Of a stretch of DNA of 64,000 nt, positions 34,501 through 41,044 are shown one piece after another (within the stretch, counting starts at the first letter, position 1; every line of letters starts with the position of its first letter). Source of the DNA: Lysobacter concretionis Ko07 = DSM 16239. GTDB taxonomy: Bacteria > Pseudomonadota > Gammaproteobacteria > Xanthomonadales > Xanthomonadaceae. The DNA lies in the NCBI RefSeq assembly GCF_000768345.1, contig NZ_AVPS01000005.1, positions 248,001-312,000 of the forward strand, written 5' to 3'. The notes beneath the pieces were generated by a model. The model was not told the origin of the DNA. It ran no database searches and saw only the letters and a program-made list of their open reading frames with translations. The position numbers were made by a program, and so were the translations under genes.

Positions 34501-34660
34501 GCGAGTCGCAGCCACCGAGCGCGACCAGCCCCACCAGGAGCCATCCTGCCAAGGCTCGTTGCATGCGCGGGCTCCCCGGCCGGTCCGAGCGGGCCCGCGA
34601 CCGAACCGGATCGCAATCAACGCTGCGGGAATCACGCACCCGCGCCAGATATCGAAGCAT
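31508..34660 (-). CDS. VWD-domain lipoprotein with four C-terminal repeat modules
   Basis: 1050 residues. Lipoprotein signal MQRALAGWLLVGLVALGGC with lipobox LGGC; ATG 34660 has AGGGG upstream but adds about 33 residues in front of the signal, so ATG 34564 is the alternative start. Following an N-terminal domain, a Cys/Gly-rich linker (CRGGLRCVRKFF) leads to a von Willebrand D domain (GDPHVTTFDG ... GMFGNHNGDADDD). The C-terminal third has four 88-residue beta modules with the core TGPDYPYDYISVA and LLLPAEAGTYEVRYV, similar to modules seen in bacterial VWA proteins. Probably surface or periplasmic adhesion or matrix. Followed downstream by a hairpin at 31459. Confidence 0.8.
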   Translation of the reverse strand: MLRYLARVRDSRSVDCDPVRSRARSDRPGSPRMQRALAGWLLVGLVALGGCDSQNAGTPEAQPSAATVPAAPDASSRWTQDLWLYERVSTFDAAGVRVELIDEILANLPGEPDPAVPLPHGGEFHAYPELRPWLSGHDGVRRQDVDVVAGILRTPEGDGFAVLATPHANVQTPIGLDDSVEIDLTFLDKLLTPGDPLSVDFAFLQTLPGSTPAGATSLEVLGHRMAEDRVQYYGEVIDGQPVALVYEGTPGTAVRGSTRMRTPAKADPMMDGFRKGVQGCRGGLRCVRKFFQKFGGGAASSNNLINCNLGGCTDPTPWPQPTRCKGSRCGKVRGDPHVTTFDGARLSMQAVGEFVGVRTPKLEVQFRTAPLGTSRTVSIVTAVAMDVDGVRVVLDASDRRLRAWVDGEPVALKQRGEEMDLGTGTLAQFHRAVQVVTADGHRITASNPARESIDLTLELADGVEAVGMFGNHNGDADDDMQTRDGHLLAQPVGDIDVYQRFVPSWRVSDEESLFPYGAGESTATFSDLTFPDEYVSRSSLSAAALARAEAVCREAGITEQALLDECIFDYAVSGDMSFVWSARRSAMLADATAGLSNAGTDTVTDAMAGAGAETTLGATDQANGPVIRQGLTWTIRHGATGEVLHEAADAGSIKVKLPGGVHDVSVQRVSDGARAEGQVNVAGNTTLMLPIVVELDASVKAPETAAAGSTVWVAWTGPDEPYDHISVARPGAADDKYENYTRTEKGNPLQLLLPAQAGEYEVRYVSNKTHKVLARQPITVTAIEASLDIPATAVAGSTLRLAWTGPDYPYDYISVATPGTGDGKYVNYTRTEKGNPLQLLLPAEAGTYEVRYVQNQGDTVLARATITTTAVTASLDIPATAAAGSTLRLAWTGPDYPYDYISVATPGTGDGKYVNYTRTEKGNPLQLLLPAEAGTYEVRYVQNQGDTVLARAMITTTAVTASLDIPATAAAGSTIRLAWSGPDYPYDYISVARPGTAGGKYENYTRTGKGNPLQLLLPAEAGTYEVRYVQNQGDTVLARETISVMPASSP
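31520..32575 (-). repeat. Four tandem 264-bp coding repeats in the VWD lipoprotein gene
   Basis: Period 264 bp (88 codons). The second and third modules (counted from the protein N-terminus) are almost identical, differing at a couple of residues, while the first is most divergent (VSNKTHKVLARQP). This implies recent internal duplication or gene conversion. Expect copy-number variation between strains. Confidence 0.88.
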
Positions 34661-34761
34661 GACGTTTCCCCTACCGTTCTTGATTTGTGTCGATCGTGGT
34701 CGACAACTGAAACAAGGCTTGTCGCGCCGGGTTTCCTGCCCCGCCCGGGAGCGCCCTGTAC

Positions 34762-35400
34762 TCACCAGCTTCCCCCATAGGCAGGCGCGAACCGGCGCAT
34801 CACGTGGTCCAGGTCCCGCTCCGCCATGTGCTGGCGACGCTCGGCGTGCGACAGGTCGTCTTCGGCACGTCTCAAGTCATCGCGCAGTCGGCGAAGCTCG
34901 TTGCGCAGGGTTTCGCGATCCTTCTCCGCGACATCCGGTTTGCCGATGCGGTCGCGGGTCCTGTCGATGTCCTTGCGGAGCGTGCGGATCCTGTACTCGA
35001 CGGAGCTGACGTCCGACCGGGCCTGATCCGCCAGTTGGCGGGCGTCGTATACGTAACGTCCGTCCTCGTAGCCGGCCAGAAAATCACGCTCCAAACCCAC
35101 GGGACAGACGCCGGCGTAGTTCTGGCCATTGCTGCCGACACTGAAGCCCCGGTACGGCGTGCAATACACATCCAGCCCACGCTCGCGCGCATCCAGGTAA
35201 GTCCGCGCATCCACGCCGACACCGTGCGCGGCGCACGCCCGCTCGTGATTTGCGAGCCGTGACGGCGGATAGCCGGCCACCCCGTCGTCGTAACCCACGC
35301 GCGCCCAGTTGCCGCTCAGGCACTCGCTCTGGGTCATCGTGGCGCAACCCGATTGCAGTACCGCAAGAAGAAAAACAACGACCACGCCAATCACGCGCAT
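34762..35400 (-). CDS. DUF2799 lipoprotein with C-terminal coiled coil
   Basis: 212 residues. Lipobox SGC in VVFLLAVLQSGCATM; Cys about residue 19. DUF2799 signature: SECLSGNWARVGYDDGVAGYPPSRLANHERACAAHG..., then CTPYRGFSVGSNGQNYAGVC. From residue about 130 to 200 it forms a charged coiled coil (DRTRDRIGKPDVAEKDRETLRNEL type). The ATG at 35400 follows AAAAGGAG. It sits directly upstream of the VWD lipoprotein gene on the same strand with about 100 bases between. Role unknown; likely outer-membrane attached in the periplasm. Confidence 0.85.
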   Translation of the reverse strand: MRVIGVVVVFLLAVLQSGCATMTQSECLSGNWARVGYDDGVAGYPPSRLANHERACAAHGVGVDARTYLDARERGLDVYCTPYRGFSVGSNGQNYAGVCPVGLERDFLAGYEDGRYVYDARQLADQARSDVSSVEYRIRTLRKDIDRTRDRIGKPDVAEKDRETLRNELRRLRDDLRRAEDDLSHAERRQHMAERDLDHVMRRFAPAYGGSW

Positions 35401-35627
35401 GAACCACTCCTTTTGTGCCGTGCGAGCCGGGATCTTCTGCAACCCCGTGACAACCAATGCACGCTGCATGGGATGAATAGCGGACATGTGCTTCCGGCGT
35501 CGTTGGCCGGACCAGTTGTTCATGCATATGAACAAGACCCGAAACCCTCAGCGGCCATTCATGCCCTCGGCCAAATGGTAGGCAGCAGGCCGACCGAGGT
35601 GTCGGCACCCATCGCTGAGGAACCGAC

Positions 35628-36890
35628 ATGACGCTCTCTTGCCACCATAAAATCCTGTGGCCGCTCGCGCTTGCTGTCTTCTTGCTGGGGCTGGCGCTGC
35701 CTGCCGGCGCGCAAGGTCAACACCGTAACCGGGACCCCGCGCAGCAGGAGCAAAGCCAGTCCAAGTCGAAGTCCGACCGCAGGAGTGACCGGGAGAAACG
35801 AGTCACCGAAGCGCGCGAGAAAGTGCAGGACAGGAGGCACCAACGCGAGGCACCACCCGCAAGGCAGCACCAGGATTCGAGACACCGGGATTCGCAGCGC
35901 CAATCCCGCGCCCGACAGGATGCCCGGCCGCAGCCACGGTCCGAAATGCACCGGCGTGCCAACGAGCAGCGCCCCGCACGACGACCGGATGACGCGCGCG
36001 GGCTGCAACCGCAGACTCGATCGCCACGCAACCAGCACGACCGCTGGGCCACAAGCCAACCAGCGCCTCGGGTCGAACAGGATCGCTTCGAACAGAATCG
36101 CTTCGAACAGGACCACCGCGGGCAGCAACGACGTCAGCCCACGCAACGACCGGTCCGCTCGATCGCGTCCCAGCCGCAACACCGCTCCGATGACCGGCGC
36201 GGCAACAACTGGAGCAACCGGGGCAATCAGGATGAGCAAGGCAACTGGAACCGGCAGGACAACCGTCGCCAATCACAGCAACGCCTGAGTCGCGACCAGC
36301 AGGAGCAGCGCATCCGCGCCGAACGCCACCGCGCCGACCAGTTCCGGAGCGAGCGCCTGGTGCAGCAGCGCCATGCGGCCGACCAGCGCGCCCGCATCCT
36401 GCAGCAACAGCGCCGGATCCATCAGTACCGCTACCAGCAGGAGTACTACGACCGTCTGCGTCGCCAGCAGGCCAGCTGGAACGTCCGCAACTACGACTAC
36501 TACAACGACCCGTACTACTACACGCCGGCGAGCTATCGCTATCGCTACGCCGGTCGCTGGCATGAAACCAACCGCTACGGCGCCGACCTGATCCGCCAGG
36601 CGGTAAATCGTGGCTACCAGGAAGGCCTGTACGCCGGCCGCGCCGACCGGGAGGACCGCTGGCGCAACGATTACCGCAACGCCTACGCCTACCAGGACGC
36701 GAACTACGGTTACAACGGCTATTACATCAGCCAGGGCGAATACAACTACTACTTCCGCCAGGGATTCCAGCGCGGCTACGAGGACGGCTATTCCGACCAC
36801 TACCGCTATGGCCGCCGCAACGATGACGGCAACTACGCCATCCTGGCCGCAGTGCTGGCCGCCGTGGTCGGGTTCCAACTGCTGAACTGA
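35628..36890 (+). CDS. Exported Arg/Gln/Tyr-rich low-complexity protein
   Basis: 420 residues. Signal peptide HKILWPLALAVFLLGLALPAGA. Residues about 30-270 are a highly charged low-complexity stretch (Arg, Gln, Asp, Asn; runs such as RFEQNRFEQDHRGQQ). The C-terminal third is Tyr-rich (YYNDPYYYTPASYRYRYAG) and contains two YxxG-type segments, AVNRGYQEGLYAGRADR and FRQGFQRGYEDGYSD, ending in a hydrophobic helix (AILAAVLAAVVGFQLL). Basic, disordered exported proteins may bind polyanions or form matrix. No family assigned. A terminator follows at 36941. Confidence 0.75.
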   Translation: MTLSCHHKILWPLALAVFLLGLALPAGAQGQHRNRDPAQQEQSQSKSKSDRRSDREKRVTEAREKVQDRRHQREAPPARQHQDSRHRDSQRQSRARQDARPQPRSEMHRRANEQRPARRPDDARGLQPQTRSPRNQHDRWATSQPAPRVEQDRFEQNRFEQDHRGQQRRQPTQRPVRSIASQPQHRSDDRRGNNWSNRGNQDEQGNWNRQDNRRQSQQRLSRDQQEQRIRAERHRADQFRSERLVQQRHAADQRARILQQQRRIHQYRYQQEYYDRLRRQQASWNVRNYDYYNDPYYYTPASYRYRYAGRWHETNRYGADLIRQAVNRGYQEGLYAGRADREDRWRNDYRNAYAYQDANYGYNGYYISQGEYNYYFRQGFQRGYEDGYSDHYRYGRRNDDGNYAILAAVLAAVVGFQLLN

Positions 36891-36940
36891 CGGGACCCGG
36901 GCGGATCGGATCGATTCCGCCCGGTTCCGGAGTCGTGCGA

Positions 36941-36971
36941 CGAGGCCGCCGAAGCGGCCTCGTTTCTTTCT
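36941..36971 (+). terminator. Rho-independent terminator after the Arg/Gln-rich gene
   Basis: 9-bp stem CGAGGCCGC / GCGGCCTCG with a CGAA loop (stable tetraloop), followed by TTTCTTTCT. Well placed for the plus-strand gene ending at 36890. Confidence 0.9.
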
Positions 36972-36977
36972 GGCGCG

Positions 36978-39116
36978 TTACCAGATCCGCACGCGATCCT
37001 CGGGCGCGACCCACAACGCGTCGGCCTCGGTCACACCGAACGCGTCGTACCACGCATCGATGTTGCGCAGCGGGGCGAAGGCGCGGATGTGGCCCGGCGA
37101 GTGGGTGCCGTTGACCAGCTGCTGCCGCAGTGCATCGTCGCGCCACAGGGTGCGCCAGACCTGCGCCCAGCCCATGAAGAAGCGCTGCTCGCCGGTGAAA
37201 CCGTCGATGACGGGCGCATCCTTGCCATCCAGCGAACGCCGGTAGGCTTCCAGCGCGATGGTCAGGCCACCCAGGTCGCCGATGTTTTCGCCCATCGCGA
37301 CCTTGCTGTTGATGTGCATGCCGGGCAGCTGCGGGAACTCATAGGCCTCGTACTGCGCGCCCAGCTTCGCCGCCTGGACCTCGAACTTGGCCGCATCCTC
37401 GGCCGTCCACCAGTCCCGCAGCAGGCCGTTGCCGTCGGACTTGCGGCCCTGGTCGTCGAAGCCATGGATGATCTCGTGACCGATCACACCGCCGATGCCG
37501 CCGTAGTTCACCGCCGGATCGGCAGCCGGGTCGAAGAACGGCGGCTGCAGGATCGCGGCCGGGAACACGATCTCGTTCTTGACCGAGTTGTAGTACGCAT
37601 TGACGGTCTGCGGGGTCATGCCCCACTCGCCCTTGTCGACCGGCTTGCCGATGCGCACGCGGCGGTAGTCCCACTCGAACTGCGCGGCGCGCACGGCGTT
37701 TCCGAGCACGTCGCCGTTGGCGACCTGCAGGCCGCTGTAATCGCGCCAGGTGTCCGGGTGGCCGATCTTCAGCCCGAAGCCCTTGAGCTTGGCGTGTGCC
37801 TCGGCCTTGGTCGCCGGGCTCATCCACTCCAGCTGGTCCAGACGTGCGCCCATTGCGGCCTTCACGTTGCTGACCAGTGCGTCCATCTTGGCCTTGGCGT
37901 CGGCCGGGAAATACAGCTCGACGTAGTCGCGACCGATCGCCTCGCCCATCGCCGAGGACGTGTAGCTGACCGCCCGCTTCCAGCGCGCCGCCTGCTCGGG
38001 CTGGCCGGACAGGAACTTGCTGCGGAACTCGAACTCGGCGTCGGCAAAACGGCGCGACAGCATCGGCGCGGCGTTGTCGATGGTGTGGAAGGCCTGCCAG
38101 GCTTGCAGGGTATCCAGGTCGGCGTCGGCAAAGATGCTGGCGATCTTCGGCAGCGCGGTGTCCTGGCGGATCACTCCGTCGGTCGCGTAGTCCAGGCCGG
38201 CCGCGGCCAGGTAGGTCTGCCATGGGAAACCGGGAGCGACGGTGTCCAGCTCCGCCAGCACGACCGGGTTGTAGGTCTTGTCGCGGTCACGGCTTTCCGC
38301 GCGCGTCCAGTGCGCCTGGGCGATGGCCGTTTCCAGCTTCATGATCGCGTCGGCATGGCCCTTGGGATCGGCCCAGCCGCCCAGCTCCAGCAGTTGCGCG
38401 ATGTAGGCGACGTAGCGCTCGCGCTGCGGGGCGAACTTCTCGCCCAGGTACATCTCCCGATCACCCAGGCCGAGGCCCGACTGGCTGAAGTACAGGGTGT
38501 AGACATCGGGATTGCGCTGGTCGTCGGAGACGTAGCTGCCGAAGAAGCTGCGGCCCAGGCTGGCACTGCTTTCACCCATCAGACGTGCGATCGCGTCCTT
38601 GTCTTTGGCGTTGCGGATGGCGTCGAGGTAGGGCTGCAGCGGCTTGGCATCCAGTGCTTCGACCGTCTTCTCGTCGAGGTAGCCCTGGTAGAGCGCGGCC
38701 AGCTTGGCGGCGTCGCCGCCGGTGGCGGGATCGGCCTTCGGATAGCTTTCCAGCAGCTGGTGCACGCGCTGCTCGGACAGGTCGCGCAGGCCCAGGAACG
38801 AGCCGTACATCGACTTGTCTGCCGGGATTTCGGTATTCGCCGCCCAGGTGCCGCTGACGTAGTCGAAGAAATCCGCACCCGGGCGGACGTCGCGGTTCAT
38901 GCCGTCGGTGTCGATGCCCCAGGTGCCGAAACGCTTGGCGCTGACGGCGGCGGTGCCGGTCGCGGTCCCGGTCGCGCCACCCGACGTGGCCGGCGCTTCG
39001 TACAGCGCGCGCAGGTCGCAGGCGTCATCCAGGCAACGGTCCCCGGCATTGGCCGCCAACGGCGCGCCCAGGGTCAATGCGATCGTGGTCGCGGCAAAGA
39101 GCAGGGTCTTCTTCAA
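36978..39116 (-). CDS. M13 family metallopeptidase (neprilysin/PepO-like)
   Basis: 712-residue exported protein. Signal peptide KKTLLFAATTIALTLGAPLAANA; TTG start at 39116 with CGGAGA 6 bases upstream, better supported than an upstream TTG at 39146. Zinc motif HEIIHGF (His547, Glu548, His551) and downstream GENIGDLGG carry the third ligand; N-A-Y-Y and VIGHEIIHGFDDQG are M13 marks. Cleaves small peptides in the periplasm or outside. A Cys pair (RCLDDACDL) lies just after the signal. Size fits the family (about 680-750). Confidence 0.93.
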   Translation of the reverse strand: MKKTLLFAATTIALTLGAPLAANAGDRCLDDACDLRALYEAPATSGGATGTATGTAAVSAKRFGTWGIDTDGMNRDVRPGADFFDYVSGTWAANTEIPADKSMYGSFLGLRDLSEQRVHQLLESYPKADPATGGDAAKLAALYQGYLDEKTVEALDAKPLQPYLDAIRNAKDKDAIARLMGESSASLGRSFFGSYVSDDQRNPDVYTLYFSQSGLGLGDREMYLGEKFAPQRERYVAYIAQLLELGGWADPKGHADAIMKLETAIAQAHWTRAESRDRDKTYNPVVLAELDTVAPGFPWQTYLAAAGLDYATDGVIRQDTALPKIASIFADADLDTLQAWQAFHTIDNAAPMLSRRFADAEFEFRSKFLSGQPEQAARWKRAVSYTSSAMGEAIGRDYVELYFPADAKAKMDALVSNVKAAMGARLDQLEWMSPATKAEAHAKLKGFGLKIGHPDTWRDYSGLQVANGDVLGNAVRAAQFEWDYRRVRIGKPVDKGEWGMTPQTVNAYYNSVKNEIVFPAAILQPPFFDPAADPAVNYGGIGGVIGHEIIHGFDDQGRKSDGNGLLRDWWTAEDAAKFEVQAAKLGAQYEAYEFPQLPGMHINSKVAMGENIGDLGGLTIALEAYRRSLDGKDAPVIDGFTGEQRFFMGWAQVWRTLWRDDALRQQLVNGTHSPGHIRAFAPLRNIDAWYDAFGVTEADALWVAPEDRVRIW

Positions 39117-39300
39117 GGCGGATCTCCGTAATTGGGGGTCGGGCAATGCAATAACGAACCCCTCTTTCTAGCCTATTGGCCGCGCCTGTCGCAGTGCCGA
39201 AGGCTGGGGGGGGGTGGTCGCAGTCGCGGCGAATGGCCGCACACGGGCGCGGGAAACGTTGTCAGGAGAACCTGTGGCCGCAGCGGATCCGGGAGTGCGC

Positions 39301-39729
39301 ATGAAGAGAACCTCGTCACTGGACTCATCCGGCAAAGCCCGCTGCCACTGGACCTTGGTCATGCTGTGCACGGCGAGCCTGTGGTCGTTCAGCGCGATCG
39401 CGCAGGACCCGTGCACGTCGATCCCGATGCCGTCGGGCCAGAACGCCGCCGAAGTGTCCGGCACTGCGCCCGGGCACGGCCGCGAGGACGACCCCGGGAT
39501 CCAGTGCTATTCGCTTGCCGTGAGCCGCGGGCAGCCGGTGCATGTCCGGCTGATGGGCGGGGAGAACGTCGCCATCACGATTCCCGATGTCGGCGACGCG
39601 CGCGACGAGTTCGAGTTCGTGGCCAAGCAGGACCGCTATGAGCTGCACGTCTTCCAGTTGTTTCCCGGCGGAGGGGATGAAGCCTTCCGGATCGAGGTCA
39701 GAACAGGTGGCGCCCGGCCGGGACGATGA
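39301..39729 (+). CDS. Small exported protein of unknown function
   Basis: 142 residues. Signal-like N-terminus with a basic start and WTLVMLCTASLWSFSAIAQ, then DPCTSIPMPSGQNAAEVSG and a beta-rich part (VHVRLMGGENVAITI ... YELHVFQLFPGGGDEAFRIEV). Two cysteines (about 38 and 70) may form one disulfide. No known family; resembles small periplasmic beta-sandwich proteins. ATG 39301 is divergent from the M13 gene. It ends in a convergent arrangement with prpF. Confidence 0.6.
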   Translation: MKRTSSLDSSGKARCHWTLVMLCTASLWSFSAIAQDPCTSIPMPSGQNAAEVSGTAPGHGREDDPGIQCYSLAVSRGQPVHVRLMGGENVAITIPDVGDARDEFEFVAKQDRYELHVFQLFPGGGDEAFRIEVRTGGARPGR

Positions 39730-39765
39730 CGTCAGGCCGGACATGCGCCGGCCCTACTCCTCTTT

Positions 39766-40953
39766 TCAGGCAGCGTCGAAATCACCCGGAACGCGCACCC
39801 GGCCTTCCATCAGCACACGCGCGCTGCGGCTCATGACCGCCTTGGTCACGCTCCAGTGGCCGTCATCGGTCTGGACGGCTTCCGCGCCGACCCGCAGGGT
39901 GCCGGAGGGATGACCGAAGCGCACGGCCGTGCGTTCGCCGCCGCCCGCTGCCAGATTCACCAGCGTGCCGGGAATCGCGGCGGCGGTACCGATGGCCACC
40001 GCCGCGGTGCCCATCATCGCGTGGTGCAGCTTGCCCATCGACAGCGCGCGCACGTTGAGGTCGATGTCGCCCGCCGCGATCGCCTTGCCGCTGGACGCGG
40101 CGTAGTCCGCGGGCGGCGCAACGATGGCCACTTTCGGCGTGTGCTGGCGCTGCGCTGCTTCCTCGATGTGTGAGATCAGGCCCATCCGCAACGCGCCGTG
40201 GGCACGGATGGTCTCGAACATAGCCAGTGCCTTTTCGTCGCCGTTGATCGCCTCCTGCAACTCGGTGCCGGTGTAGCCGATGGCGTCCGCGTTGACGAAG
40301 ATGGTCGGGATGCCGGCGTTGATCATCGTCACCGTCAGCGTGCCGACGCCGGGCACGTCCAGCTCGTCGACCACGTTGCCGGTCGGAAACATGGCGCCCT
40401 CACCGTCGGCCGGGTCCATGAACTCCACCTGCACTTCCGCCGCCGGGAAGGTCACCCCGTCCAGCTCGAAGTCGCCGGTCTCCTGCACTTCGCCGTCCGT
40501 CATCGGGACGTGCGCGACGATGGTCTTGCCGATGTTCGCCTGCCAGATGCGCACCGTGCAGATGCCGTCGCGCGGCACCCGGTCCGCGGCCACCAGACCG
40601 CTGGCGATGGCGAACGAACCCACCGCCGCCGACAGGTTGCCGCAGTTGCCGCTCCAGTCGACAAAGGGCTTGTCGATGGACACCTGGCCAAACAGGTAAT
40701 CGACGTCATGGTCCGGCTTGCCGCTGCGCGACAGGATCACCGTCTTGCTGGTGCTGGACGTCGCGCCGCCCATGCCGTCGGTCTGCTTGCCGTACGGGTC
40801 GGGCGAACCGATCACCCGCAACAGCAGCGCATCCCGCGCCGCGCCGGGCACCTGCGCGGCGGCAGGCAAATCCTCAAGGCGGAAGAACACGCCCTTGCTG
40901 GTACCGCCACGCATGTAGGTGGCGGGAATTTTGATTTGGGGTGCGTGGCTCAT
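39766..40953 (-). CDS. prpF: 2-methylaconitate cis-trans isomerase PrpF
   Basis: 395 residues. PrpF/DUF453 fold: IPATYMRGGTSKGVFFRLEDLP, IGSPDPYGKQTDGMGGATSSTSKTVI, DWSGNCGNLSAAVGSFAI and the paired GKLHHAMMGTAAVAIGTAAAIPGT. It isomerises the trans/cis 2-methylaconitate made by AcnD in the propionate 2-methylcitrate cycle. It lies about 90 bases after acnD on the same strand, forming the acnD-prpF module. Start MSHAPQIKI chosen; an upstream ATG at 40983 is possible. Confidence 0.93.
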   Translation of the reverse strand: MSHAPQIKIPATYMRGGTSKGVFFRLEDLPAAAQVPGAARDALLLRVIGSPDPYGKQTDGMGGATSSTSKTVILSRSGKPDHDVDYLFGQVSIDKPFVDWSGNCGNLSAAVGSFAIASGLVAADRVPRDGICTVRIWQANIGKTIVAHVPMTDGEVQETGDFELDGVTFPAAEVQVEFMDPADGEGAMFPTGNVVDELDVPGVGTLTVTMINAGIPTIFVNADAIGYTGTELQEAINGDEKALAMFETIRAHGALRMGLISHIEEAAQRQHTPKVAIVAPPADYAASSGKAIAAGDIDLNVRALSMGKLHHAMMGTAAVAIGTAAAIPGTLVNLAAGGGERTAVRFGHPSGTLRVGAEAVQTDDGHWSVTKAVMSRSARVLMEGRVRVPGDFDAA

Positions 40954-41044
40954 CGGGGAATCCAGTGTCAAAGTTCGTGTCATTTCCCGCGGGGAAACAT
41001 CACCCCGCGATCCCCTCTCCCATCTGGAAGAGGGGCGTTCCGGA

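Noticed and set aside
37089-39131. 680-codon open frame on the plus strand opposite the M13 peptidase
   Set aside because: Antisense shadow from high GC; composition is Arg/Gly/Val/His-rich with no motif and the real gene is clearly the M13 protein.
39141-39146. TTG at 39146 as start of the M13 peptidase
   Set aside because: The TTG at 39116 has a good ribosome-binding site and places the signal peptide at the N-terminus.
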